Shown piece by piece: positions 44,470 through 52,216 of a DNA stretch of 64,000 nt. Source of the DNA: Petroclostridium xylanilyticum (GTDB lineage: Bacteria > Bacillota > Clostridia > SK-Y3); the NCBI RefSeq assembly GCF_002252565.1, contig NZ_NPML01000018.1, positions 207,907 through 271,906 of the forward strand. Direction: 5' to 3'. The stretch's first letter is position 1; each line of letters begins with the position of its first letter. The position numbers and the translations under genes are program-made. The notes under the pieces are model-generated. The model did no database searches. It had not been told where the DNA came from and saw only the letters and a list, made by a program, of their open reading frames with translations.

Positions 44470-44904
44470 CTATCTGCCGCACCATCTGTGGCAGAACCTA
44501 TTTTTCTTCTCACAAACTACCTCGCTTGAACCACAGGATGGGCAAGTATTTCTATCCTGTTCATAATTTATATCATAAACTTCACCACAGTTTAAACACT
44601 TAAATTGGCATGAACCTGAAGTATAATAGCCTCCGCTTATGTGTATGGCACTGCCTTGAGTTAGTGCTATCGCTACCTTCCTTCTTGCACTGTCAATAAT
44701 GTTTTGGAAAGTCTGCCTTGAAACCTGCATCCTCTCCGCACACTCTTCCTGACTAAGCCCCTCAATATCTTTCAATCTCATGGCCTCAAGTTCTTCAACC
44801 TTGAGAGCAATTTCTTCTACCTCGCACTTTCTTTTGCCTAATGGTATAAAATAAGTGTTCTCTGGAAAAAATTCAACTCTTCTGCATTTTATCGGTCTTG
44901 GCAT
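44470..44904 (-). CDS. DUF134 DNA-binding protein with zinc-ribbon tail
   Basis: About 144 residues from the ATG at 44902-44904 after GCAGGGAGGTAAACGA. It starts MPRPIKCRRVEFFPENTYFI; a helix-turn-helix resembling sigma region 4 follows (LKDIEGLSQEECAERMQVSR, QTFQNIIDSARRKVAIAL). The C-terminus has CLNCGEVYD and CPSCGSSEVVC plus two more cysteines, a zinc ribbon. DUF134 proteins lie with NifX-like and ferredoxin-MinD genes, so it may regulate the cluster to its right. It overlaps the Fur gene by 16 bases. Confidence 0.85.
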   Translation of the reverse strand: MPRPIKCRRVEFFPENTYFIPLGKRKCEVEEIALKVEELEAMRLKDIEGLSQEECAERMQVSRQTFQNIIDSARRKVAIALTQGSAIHISGGYYTSGSCQFKCLNCGEVYDINYEQDRNTCPSCGSSEVVCEKKNRFCHRWCGR

Positions 44905-45374
44905 TCGTTTACCTCCCTGCATCTTTTACATAACCCAATGAGCATTATATTGACATCGTAAATTTCCAAATCATTTATATCTTCTATAGCCTTGTTTACC
45001 TTTAAATATTCTAAAGCAACTTTTCTTTCATCAATGTCTATTATATCATTACACTTAACACACTGGAAATGAATATGCAGGGGCTTTTTACTGTAAATTT
45101 TCAGTTCATAATAACTTACTCCATCCACAACAATTCCTTTTACGATGCCAATACCATTAAATATCTTCACGTTCCTATATACTGTGGCAAGACCAATGTT
45201 GTTTTCTTTCAACCTTTGATATATCTCTTCCACACTCAAATGCCTGTCAGCAAGAAAAAACTGTTCCAGTATCAATTTTCTTTGCTTCGTAAATTTAAAT
45301 CCGTTTTTCTCTATCAACTTTCTAATCAGAGAGAACTTATCCTTTGTCAGAGTATTATTTTTTACCCCCTCCAT
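44889..45374 (-). CDS. Fur-family transcriptional regulator
   Basis: 161 residues. Winged helix: FTKQRKLILEQFFLADRHLS, then VEEIYQRLKENNIGLATVYR with the recognition helix. Metal-binding part: HIHFQCVKCNDIIDID and the C-terminal CKRCRE, giving a CxxC...CxxC structural zinc. Members sense iron, zinc, manganese or peroxide; the H-x-H sequence alone does not decide. It is first of a pair with DUF134 and sits next to Fe-S-related genes. Confidence 0.85.
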   Translation of the reverse strand: MEGVKNNTLTKDKFSLIRKLIEKNGFKFTKQRKLILEQFFLADRHLSVEEIYQRLKENNIGLATVYRNVKIFNGIGIVKGIVVDGVSYYELKIYSKKPLHIHFQCVKCNDIIDIDERKVALEYLKVNKAIEDINDLEIYDVNIMLIGLCKRCREVNECQDR

Positions 45375-45392
45375 AAGGATAACCCCTACCCG

Positions 45393-45749
45393 TTATTCAT
45401 GGCAGTGGCCTTCGTGCTGATGTTCCCTGCATATGCTTCCTGTGGATTTTAACTCGTTTTTTAAATACTGCTGGATGACATCATCACTATACCCTTCCGC
45501 CCCTACAATCACATCTATATTGTTTTGGGCAAACAACTGCTGGGCTGTTTCTCCCATACCCCCTGCAATTACAACATTCACGCCTAATTGCTTTAGAAAA
45601 TCAGGCAGAAATCCTGGCCTATGCCCCGGATTTTGTATGAAATCCTTCTTTAACGCCTTGTTTTCTTCAACCTCATACACTGTAAATCCTTCACAGTGTC
45701 CAAAGTGTCCGCTAACAAATTTTCCTTCACTTGCAACTGCTATTTTCAT
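45393..45749 (-). CDS. NifX/NifB-like dinitrogenase-cofactor family protein 1
   Basis: 118 residues. MKIAVASEGKFVSGHFGHCE opens a ribonuclease-H-like fold typical of the NifX/NafY group; VIAGGMGETAQQLFAQNNID is the conserved glycine-rich segment. The tail is rich in His and Cys (CREHQHEGHCHE), unusual and suited to metal binding. With the MinD ATPases it recalls the orange-protein (ORP) set of Desulfovibrio. No nitrogenase genes are present. Confidence 0.85.
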   Translation of the reverse strand: MKIAVASEGKFVSGHFGHCEGFTVYEVEENKALKKDFIQNPGHRPGFLPDFLKQLGVNVVIAGGMGETAQQLFAQNNIDVIVGAEGYSDDVIQQYLKNELKSTGSICREHQHEGHCHE

Positions 45750-45769
45750 TTATAAACGCCTCCTAAAAT

Positions 45770-46630
45770 TTATTGGTTTATGCGATTTATATACTCCTGA
45801 ATGTTATCCCACATCTTCCTGATGGCCTGATTTGCCTTACTGCCCTCATAATGAACAATAGGCTTCAACTCGTTAATTGACTTCATGACCGTATCATCAT
45901 AGGGTATTTTCCCTATTACATAAACATCATTCTCTCTGCAAAAACCTCCGATTTCCCCTGCCATCTTATCATTGATATCATACTTATTGATACAGGCGAA
46001 AGTTAGGACTCCGAAATGCCTGCATAATTCCATTACCCTCACAAAGTCCTCCAGACCCGACTGGGTAGGCTCTGTAACAATCAATACCGCATCACTTCCC
46101 GTAATTGAAGATATTACAGGACAACCTATTCCTGGAGAACCGTCTATAATGATAAGGATATTCTCATCCGAAAACTTTCTGGCATTACTGCGAAGTTGGG
46201 TTATAAGTTTTCCCGAACCTTCACTCCCCACCTCCATCTGAGCCCTTGAAATAATCCCTTTATTAGTTTGCGTGATATAAACATCAGCGGTTTTTTCTTC
46301 TTTTAATCGAACGGCTTTTTGAGGGCAAACCAGAGTACAAGCACCACAGCCCTCACATTTAAAGGGATTCACTATACCGTCTTTGATTGCGTCAAACTGG
46401 CATACCTTTTCACATTCCTTACAGTCTGTACAAAACTTTTTATCGATAACCGCTTTTTTTCCTCCATAAAAATATTCTTTTTTTATATCTCTTCCTTTGT
46501 AAAAAAGGTACAGGTTGGGTGCGTCCACATCGCAGTCTGCTTTTACCACATCTTTTGCAAGTTCAGATAGGGCCATGGCTATTGTGGTCTTGCCTGTACC
46601 GCCTTTTCCGCTTATCACTGTCAGTTCCAA
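45770..46630 (-). CDS. MinD/ParA-like ATPase with inserted ferredoxin domain 1
   Basis: 286 residues, probable TTG start with GGGAGGTG ahead. Walker A is VISGKGGTGKTTIAMALSEL, near the N-terminus. Residues about 65-110 hold two 4Fe-4S motifs (CTDCKECEKVCQ and CEGCGACTLVCP) inserted into the ATPase fold. IIDGSPGIGCPVI is the deviant switch II region. It overlaps its partner by 10 bases. The pair probably forms a heterodimer for ATP-driven Fe-S or metal-cluster handling. Confidence 0.9.
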   Translation of the reverse strand: MELTVISGKGGTGKTTIAMALSELAKDVVKADCDVDAPNLYLFYKGRDIKKEYFYGGKKAVIDKKFCTDCKECEKVCQFDAIKDGIVNPFKCEGCGACTLVCPQKAVRLKEEKTADVYITQTNKGIISRAQMEVGSEGSGKLITQLRSNARKFSDENILIIIDGSPGIGCPVISSITGSDAVLIVTEPTQSGLEDFVRVMELCRHFGVLTFACINKYDINDKMAGEIGGFCRENDVYVIGKIPYDDTVMKSINELKPIVHYEGSKANQAIRKMWDNIQEYINRINQ

Positions 46631-47451
46631 GGAAACACCTCCCTTAACCTCTTTGCAATCTCTTCAAATATTTCTTTATACTCAGGCAGTTCCACAATCA
46701 TTTTTCCTGAAGAATAGGCCTCTGCTGCTTCTCTCCGGTAAGGTATAGCCCCTAATATGTTTATATCCTCTTTCTCACAATATTTCTGAACTCTGTCATC
46801 CTCGGCATTATATTTATTGATAATAACACCAAATGGAAGATGAAAATTTCTCACCAGTTGCACTGCCATCTTTAAATCATGAAACCCAAAGACAGAAGGT
46901 TCCGTTACCAGTATTGCACTATCTGCATATTGAAGTGAATTCACCACGTTACAGGACGTCCCGGGGGCACAGTCAATAAGGTTGATTCCTGTAGGAAAAT
47001 TTTTCAGTAACTTTTTAATAACTGGTACTGCCATAGGCTCTCCTACATTTAAAATTCCTCTTCTACAAATTAAATTGCCATATCGTCCTTCTTCTATTAT
47101 TCCTATTTCCCTTTTTTCAAAGGTTAAAGCACCCTGTTTACACACTATCTCGCACGCATGGCAACCATGACAGAGTTTTTCAAAGAGCATGATATCTTTC
47201 TTTGTCCTTACCAAGGCATGAAACTGGCATACTTTTGCACAGTCTCCGCATAAAGTACATCTGTTGCTATCAACAACCGGATAATCCACCTGCACTTCTT
47301 CTCTTTTTATTTGAGAGGGATTTAAAAATATAAATCCATTAGGCTCTTCCACATCGCAGTCGATATAATTGGCACCTATAATGGTAGAAAGATTGGTGGA
47401 TACGGTGGTTTTCCCCGTACCTCCCTTTCCGCTTAATATGGCTATGTTCAA
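46621..47451 (-). CDS. MinD/ParA-like ATPase with inserted ferredoxin domain 2
   Basis: About 276 residues, starting at the TTG at 47449-47451 because AGGGGGAAGATAAA is directly ahead; an upstream ATG would overlap the NifX-like gene by about 50 bases. LNIAILSGKGGTGKTTVSTN is Walker A; ferredoxin motifs are CTLCGDCAKVCQ and CHGCHACEIVCK; LIDCAPGTSCNVVN is switch II. Paralogue of the downstream ATPase. Confidence 0.9.
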   Translation of the reverse strand: MNIAILSGKGGTGKTTVSTNLSTIIGANYIDCDVEEPNGFIFLNPSQIKREEVQVDYPVVDSNRCTLCGDCAKVCQFHALVRTKKDIMLFEKLCHGCHACEIVCKQGALTFEKREIGIIEEGRYGNLICRRGILNVGEPMAVPVIKKLLKNFPTGINLIDCAPGTSCNVVNSLQYADSAILVTEPSVFGFHDLKMAVQLVRNFHLPFGVIINKYNAEDDRVQKYCEKEDINILGAIPYRREAAEAYSSGKMIVELPEYKEIFEEIAKRLREVFPWN

Positions 47452-47452
47452 T

Positions 47453-47848
47453 TTATCTTCCCCCTCTGAATCCCCTGCCTGCTCCCATACCCATCCCGGC
47501 ATGGGCTGGACCTGCCTCGGTTAATTCCTCTAATTTCCCTTCCTTGAATGACTGTATAGCCGAATCAATTTTGATACTTCCACATCGGTAGACTTTGATA
47601 TCCGAGTTTTTAAAAAGGTTAAAGGCATTGGGTCCCACATTTCCTGTGATGACGACATCCACACCCTCGTCAATGATTTGCTGGGCTGCTGCAATTCCTG
47701 CCCCTCCCCCTGACATTTGGCCCTTATTCTCAATTGCTTTTACTGAACTATCTTCTGTATCATAGATTACAAAGTAATTGCACCTTCCAAACCTTACATC
47801 CAGCATACTGTTTATATCCTTACCCATCGAAGAAAGACCGATTTTCAT
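47453..47848 (-). CDS. NifX/NifB-like dinitrogenase-cofactor family protein 2
   Basis: About 131 residues from the ATG at 47846-47848, after AATGGAGGTGTGTTAC. MKIGLSSMGKDINSMLDVRF and GRCNYFVIYD give the family start; VVITGNVGPNAFNLFKNSDI is the conserved loop. It ends in a glycine- and methionine-rich tail (AGMGMGAGRGFRGGR). It lies one base ahead of the ATPase gene. Confidence 0.87.
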   Translation of the reverse strand: MKIGLSSMGKDINSMLDVRFGRCNYFVIYDTEDSSVKAIENKGQMSGGGAGIAAAQQIIDEGVDVVITGNVGPNAFNLFKNSDIKVYRCGSIKIDSAIQSFKEGKLEELTEAGPAHAGMGMGAGRGFRGGR

Positions 47849-47866
47849 GTAACACACCTCCATTTT

Positions 47867-48142
47867 TTATTTATTATTCACTGAATGGATTATCTTGTCT
47901 TTTACTTTAAGAAGTCTTGCAATACTGGGGCCAGTAATATCTGCATCCAGAATACCGACTCTATTCCCTTTTTTATTTAACTCTTCTGCAATAAGGGCAG
48001 ATACCGTTGATTTCCCAACACCTCCCTTTCCACTCATTACGCCGATTATTTTCTTTACAAAGTTATACGGATTGTTCTCTATCAGACAACCCTCTTTTGT
48101 TTTGCAGTCCTCTTTTGTAGGACAATTTTCACAGTTAGACAC
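47867..48142 (-). pseudogene. Truncated Mrp/NBP35-type ATPase
   Basis: From a GTG at 48140-48142 (AAAGGGGTGTTTAAA ahead), about 91 codons: an N-terminal cysteine group ([16 protein letters not shown]), the Walker [21 protein letters not shown], and [17 protein letters not shown], then VNNK and a stop. Complete Mrp proteins run about 280 residues, so the switch regions and the CxxC that holds the bridging cluster are missing. The upstream leader and RBS are intact. The product could be a short nucleotide-binding fragment, but loss of function is likelier. Confidence 0.75.
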
Positions 48143-48290
48143 TTTAAACACCCCTTTTGTAATTAGCATATGCCAATTATATTATACATCCATATTATGT
48201 TATTGTCAAATGCCATTTATTCACCAAAGTTTTATAATGACTAATGTTTATATCACAAACTTGACTCCAATCACAGTCCACTAAAAACAA

Positions 48291-48339
48291 AAAACCTCAC
48301 AGCAAATGAAGTATTTCCCCACATTCCCTGTAAGGTTTT
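48291..48339 (-). terminator. Terminator of rtcB
   Basis: AAAACCTCACAG (48291-48302) pairs, with one bulge, with CTGTAAGGTTTT (48328-48339); T-rich sequence follows on the minus strand. It lies about 60 bases after the rtcB stop. Confidence 0.55.
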
Positions 48340-48396
48340 AGAACCAAATCGCAAGTTAGTATTTAGATGTAATAATTCAATTTTTTAATTTTACAC

Positions 48397-49476
48397 TTAT
48401 TTATTCGATAACATTTCCCATCCGCTGCCGATAAAATAGATTGATTTTTCAAACTCTTCAAGACTGATGGTTTCCTTAGCCTTTTTCCTGCTCATCAGCC
48501 TTCCTGCCCCATGAGGTGCGGAGTAATTCCAGTCTTTATTGCCTTTCCCAATGCAAATCAGACTTCCGTCCCGCATATTTATCGGGATTAATACTCTTTC
48601 GCCATTTCGGGCAGAAATAGCACCTTTTCTTAAAATCATGGTGTCCAAATCAATATAGTTGTGTATGGTGGTAAACTGTTCTTCTATTTCAAGCCCCATT
48701 CTGTTTATAATCTCGTCAACAATGGCCTTGCGGTTATATACGGCATACTGCTGGACTATTTTCATATCGTGCAAATAGTTGTTATAACTTTCCCCCTGTA
48801 CATAGGCTAATTGTCTGCTGATTTTAACAGGGCTGATTTTCTGAATTTCATCCTGGATTTCTTTTTCACGCCCTTCTGCCTTCAGTTTCTTAACTATATC
48901 AGCCTTCAGCCTGTTTATATCCGTAAGTTCCTTATAAGCCAGTTCCTGATAGTATTCTGCAACCTGCTTTCCCAAATGCCTGCTTCCAGAATGGACAACA
49001 AGGTATAATGTCCCATCCCTGTCTTTGTTGACTTCTATAAAGTGATTTCCGCCTCCCAAGGTGCCAATACTCAACCTTGCTCTTTCAAGGTTAACATGTT
49101 TTTTACAGGCTAAACTATCAAAATCTATATTTTGAGCATATTTATGCTGTTTTTTTCTAATATCAAACCCTGAAGGGATATAATCATAAATAACCTTATC
49201 CAGTTTTTCAAAGTCAATCTCTTTTTGCTTTAATCTTATGGTTTCCATGCCGCAGCCTATATCCACACCAACCAGATTGGGCACAATTTTATCAGATATT
49301 GTCATTGTTGTGCCAATGGTGCACCCTGCACCGGCATGGGTGTCAGGCATAATCCTGATAACGCTGTCCTTTACGAACTCCTGATTGCATAATTCCGTGA
49401 TTTGGGCTATTGCTTCACTCTCTACATTATCAGTAAACACTTTAGCGGTATTATATTTTCCCTTAATCTCAATCAT
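48397..49476 (-). CDS. rtcB: RNA-splicing ligase RtcB
   Basis: About 359 residues from the ATG at 49474-49476 after AAATTAGGTGAAAGC. Metal- and GTP-binding motifs: MPDTHAGAGCTIGTTM, VGVDIGCGME with the metal cysteine, LGGGNHFIEVNKD, VHSGSRHLGK, and SAPHGAGRLMSRKKA with the histidine that becomes guanylylated. It joins RNA 2',3'-cyclic phosphate or 3'-phosphate ends to 5'-hydroxyls. The length is at the short end of the family. No archease is nearby. Confidence 0.9.
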   Translation of the reverse strand: MIEIKGKYNTAKVFTDNVESEAIAQITELCNQEFVKDSVIRIMPDTHAGAGCTIGTTMTISDKIVPNLVGVDIGCGMETIRLKQKEIDFEKLDKVIYDYIPSGFDIRKKQHKYAQNIDFDSLACKKHVNLERARLSIGTLGGGNHFIEVNKDRDGTLYLVVHSGSRHLGKQVAEYYQELAYKELTDINRLKADIVKKLKAEGREKEIQDEIQKISPVKISRQLAYVQGESYNNYLHDMKIVQQYAVYNRKAIVDEIINRMGLEIEEQFTTIHNYIDLDTMILRKGAISARNGERVLIPINMRDGSLICIGKGNKDWNYSAPHGAGRLMSRKKAKETISLEEFEKSIYFIGSGWEMLSNK

Positions 49477-49606
49477 GCTTTCACCTAATTTCCGGCCATT
49501 TAATAGATAAAACATTGATAATGGCGCTTAATAAATTCGATAGTATTTTAAAGTTACTATCCATAGTATCACAGCAGAACTAAAAAATAAAGTTTTAAAA
49601 TAAAAA

Positions 49607-49641
49607 GCAAGTGCATCCGATTACAATCGTAATGTACTTGC
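49607..49641 (-). terminator. Terminator of the diguanylate cyclase gene
   Basis: GCAAGTGCAT (49607-49616) pairs with ATGTACTTGC (49632-49641), with an inner CGATT/AATCG stem. On the minus strand TTTTTATTTT follows. Confidence 0.7.
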
Positions 49642-49694
49642 CTGCAATTAGATTAAGGTTTAAAGAATATTAGCCGTGTAGTTATCCTCAAATA

Positions 49695-50579
49695 TTATTG
49701 TACATATTTTATATATTTTATAATAAGTTTATCCAGTTTTATACTTAGTTCCAATAGTTCTTTATTAATTGATACGTTTGACTCCTGAACCACTTTACTG
49801 TTTAATTTGTCCCTTACCGTTTCTATTTTCTGTTTTAAATTCTTTAGTTCATCCGCTATCTGTCTTACTTGAACCTTTTTTTCATTTTTCTCTTTATACA
49901 TTTTATTGTCAGCCATAGTTATCACCTTTTCCAGTTTATGAATAGAATCGGAGCAGGCTGTCCCTGTACTTATTTCAATATGAATATTTTCTGCCTTCCC
50001 TTTTTTGTTGATGCTTTCCCTAATCCTATTTATCACCTTTTTTACTACAACTCTTTTAGTGCTTGCAAGCAGTATAAAGAACTCATCGCCTCCATACCGT
50101 ATAGCAATATCCTGTTTTCGAATACTATCTCTAATAGACTGCCCGACAATCCGTATAGCCTTGTCTCCCGCCAAATGGCCCTTATTGTCATTAAGGTGTT
50201 TTAAATTATCAATATCAATAATGATTAAAGAGAAACTAGGAGATGTGCAGGTGTCTAATGCACCTGACCTCAACTGTTCCCAATAGTTTCGATTGTACAA
50301 GCCCGTCAGTGAGTCCCTATATGCATATCTATATAAATTTCCTTGTGCTTGAATGAGAATCAAGTAGTATTCTGCGTTATCCAAATTAACCTTATCAGCA
50401 GTCATACTATAATGCTGAACATTGAAACTAACAGTATCGTCAACAGGCAAATGGTCAAAGATGTGGATATCTTCCAGGTACTTTTCAGCAGTATCCTTAT
50501 CGATATTGCTGTAGTAAATCTCACCTTGCTGGTTTATCAATATGCATATTGTTTTCTCGGCTTTTACAAACTTCTTCAT
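49695..50579 (-). CDS. Diguanylate cyclase (GGDEF) with N-terminal PAS-like domain
   Basis: About 294 residues from the ATG at 50577-50579 after GTAGGAGAATGTGCT. Residues 1-95 look like a small sensory domain (CILINQQGEIYYSNIDKDTA); then a GGDEF domain starts (DSLTGLYNRNYWEQL) with the intact active site IRYGGDEFFIL. The RKQD five residues ahead is an inhibitory c-di-GMP site. A C-terminal coiled coil of 70 residues ends the protein. It should make c-di-GMP. It diverges from an XRE regulator across a palindromic operator. Confidence 0.9.
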   Translation of the reverse strand: MKKFVKAEKTICILINQQGEIYYSNIDKDTAEKYLEDIHIFDHLPVDDTVSFNVQHYSMTADKVNLDNAEYYLILIQAQGNLYRYAYRDSLTGLYNRNYWEQLRSGALDTCTSPSFSLIIIDIDNLKHLNDNKGHLAGDKAIRIVGQSIRDSIRKQDIAIRYGGDEFFILLASTKRVVVKKVINRIRESINKKGKAENIHIEISTGTACSDSIHKLEKVITMADNKMYKEKNEKKVQVRQIADELKNLKQKIETVRDKLNSKVVQESNVSINKELLELSIKLDKLIIKYIKYVQ

Positions 50580-50610
50580 AGCACATTCTCCTACAAAAAA
50601 TATCATGCGC

Positions 50611-50665
50611 TTTATTAGAACATATAAGTTTAAATGTTGGGTTAAACTTATAATGTTCTAATAAA
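50611..50665. promoter_or_regulatory. Long palindromic operator between dgc and XRE genes
   Basis: Arms of about 23 bases (50611-50633 and 50642-50665), differing by one inserted T, contain TTAGAACAT and ATGTTCTAA. The same motif recurs after the XRE gene as GTTCTAATATAGAAC (50940-50954). This fits autoregulation by the XRE protein with control of the cyclase gene. Confidence 0.7.
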
Positions 50666-50682
50666 ACACAAAGGTGGTAAAC

Positions 50683-50928
50683 ATGAAACTAGTATTAGAT
50701 AACGATAATCGAAATATCATCGGGCCTCGGTTAAAAGTTGCAAGGCTAAAAAACAACCTAACCCAGCAGCAGTTGTCCGCCAAACTGGAAACCATGGCCG
50801 TGTACATAGACAGAGCCAGCATCTCAAAGATAGAACAGCAGAAGCGCATTGTCACTGATTACGAGTTGTTAGCCCTGTGCGAAATCCTTAAAGTCAGTGT
50901 CAACTGGCTGTTAGGGTTAGAAAAATAA
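50683..50928 (+). CDS. XRE-family helix-turn-helix regulator
   Basis: About 81 residues from the ATG at 50683 following AAAGGTGGTAAAC. The helix-turn-helix spans LKVARLKNNLTQQQLSAKLE and RASISKIEQQKRIVTDYELL. There is no second domain, apart from a short closing NWLLGLEK. Small XRE proteins often repress their own promoter; the palindrome right before it is the likely site. Confidence 0.88.
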   Translation: MKLVLDNDNRNIIGPRLKVARLKNNLTQQQLSAKLETMAVYIDRASISKIEQQKRIVTDYELLALCEILKVSVNWLLGLEK

Positions 50929-50954
50929 CTCTTGTTCTAATATAGAACATTATA

Positions 50955-51230
50955 ATATATATCCTTATTTTTGTAAATCCAACAGCCCCTTTTTCCTTCC
51001 CTTGCACCCTATACCTTATATGCGTCCACATGCACCCGCCTTGTTTGTTATATATTTAACCATCTTTCTCAGAGTGTAAACAAAAACACACTGTTAGCGC
51101 CGGCTTAAAAAATCCGCAAATCTATCAAATTTCCGATGTAAAATTACGTATTTGTGTGATAAAATAAAAAGAAAAAAGAAAGCTACTCATAACAGAGTTA
51201 TGAAGTAGCAACAACAAAATCTTATGCAAA
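50955..51230. other. Intergenic stretch without gene
   Basis: A/T-rich, with the terminator at 51182-51209 as its only clear feature. Confidence 0.4.
51182..51209 (-). terminator. Hairpin terminator
   Basis: GCTACTCATAAC (51182-51193) pairs with GTTATGAAGTAGC (51197-51209) with one bulge. TTTCTTTTTTC follows on the minus strand. It probably served the NhaC-like gene whose remains lie just upstream. Confidence 0.65.
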
Positions 51231-51347
51231 TCATAACACAAAAGCCAGAAGTATTCCCCCTGCAAGAATGCCTACAGTCAATGAAGGAATAATTCTTTTA
51301 GTAAATATTGCAAGAATAATCACAACTAAAGGAATAAGCAGGGTGCC
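51231..51347 (-). pseudogene. C-terminal scrap of a NhaC-like Na+/H+ antiporter-type membrane protein
   Basis: On the minus strand the reading GTLLIPLVVIILAIFTKRII then PSLTVGILAGGILLAFVL and a stop (TGA at 51231-51233) looks like the amino-terminal hydrophobic stretch of NhaC-family antiporters cut off by the terminator. It is joined directly, in another frame, to the end of the next gene, so a deletion has fused two genes. Confidence 0.5.
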
Positions 51348-51609
51348 CTTGCTCTGTCAATACTCTTGCATAATCTCCTATTTGAAGGTACTTATAATTA
51401 TAAGGTCTTGGATTTACAGCCTGCAACTCAAACCAAGCAAACCATCTATGAAGTTCCCCATCGGGCAACTGCACAGCATATAACATACCTACTTGAGGTG
51501 AAATGATAGTAGCCTCTGTCCCACTTTTTATCTCTGGTGGATGAAACACTAGTGATACAATTCTATCTTCAGATTTAAATTGTGGATAGCTCATACACCA
51601 AACTGCCAT
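51298..51609 (-). CDS. Hypothetical protein with deletion-altered C-terminus (103 aa)
   Basis: MAVWCMSYPQFKSEDRIVSL to about residue 88 (LQIGDYARVLTEQGH) reads as a small beta-rich domain with many prolines and aromatic residues, perhaps SH3-like; I do not recognise it. The last 15 residues (PAYSFSCDYSCNIY) are translated from the antiporter remnant in the wrong frame, so the original end was lost. AGGGGAGGATTATA precedes the start. Confidence 0.55.
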   Translation of the reverse strand: MAVWCMSYPQFKSEDRIVSLVFHPPEIKSGTEATIISPQVGMLYAVQLPDGELHRWFAWFELQAVNPRPYNYKYLQIGDYARVLTEQGHPAYSFSCDYSCNIY

Positions 51610-51801
51610 TATAATCCTCCCCTTAGCGCATTAATACATTTTATGAATCAAGCGACATAAATGTGATTATTTAAAACCATCTACAGTCCTAAATATTTAA
51701 ATGGCCTTGTACATCAAAGGATTTTTCATGATTCCTAGAATAATAATACAGCTTGGGTTAAATACTAACTTCTGTATTAAATAAATGAAAGGATGATTAA
51801 A

Positions 51802-52149
51802 ATGGGAATAGTAACTAAGACAACCGATAAGTATCAGGCATGCATAGATGCATGTAACAGATGCGCTCAAGCCTGTTTTGAATGCTTCAAAATGTGCTTG
51901 AATGAACCGGATGTCGGTGCCTGAAAAGGCTGCATAAGCATGCTCATTGAATGTGCATGTATCTGTAAAGAAGCATCAGCATTTATGGCAATGGATGCTC
52001 AGTATGCAAAAGACCTTTGCAAACTTTGTGCAACTATTTGTGACAAATGCGCTCAAGAGTGCGATATGTTCAAAGATGACCACTGCAAAAAGTGTGCAGA
52101 CGAATGCCGTAAATGTGCTGATGAATGCAGAAAAATGGCTGGAATGTAA
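51802..52149 (+). pseudogene. Four-helix copper-binding protein (DUF326) interrupted by in-frame TGA
   Basis: The frame from ATG 51802 to the stop at 52147-52149 would give about 115 residues with 20 or so cysteines in CxxxC spacing (CIDACNRCAQACFECFKMC; CKLCATICDKCAQECDMF; CKKCADECRKCADECRKM), the pattern of copper-storage four-helix proteins. Codon 41 is TGA (51922-51924), in the sequence NEPDVGA-stop-KGCISML. Relatives usually have Arg there, so a CGA-to-TGA change is likely. The remainder (from ATG 51940, 69 codons) keeps two of the four helices. GAAAGGATG is the ribosome site. Confidence 0.8.
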
Positions 52150-52154
52150 TTTAC

Positions 52155-52193
52155 CGAATAACCAGTAGATACCCTCTACTGGTTATTCGTTTT
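52155..52193 (+). terminator. Terminator of the copper-binding protein gene
   Basis: CGAATAACCAGTAGA (52155-52169) and TCTACTGGTTATTCG (52175-52189) form an exact 15-bp stem followed by TTTT. Confidence 0.9.
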
Positions 52194-52216
52194 CAACCCA
52201 ATTTAATTCAAGTTGG

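Noticed and set aside
51922..51924. Selenocysteine in the copper-binding protein
   Set aside because: Relatives carry Arg at this position, a one-base change from CGA explains TGA, and the downstream hairpin is not a clear SECIS. Kept only as a test in the findings.
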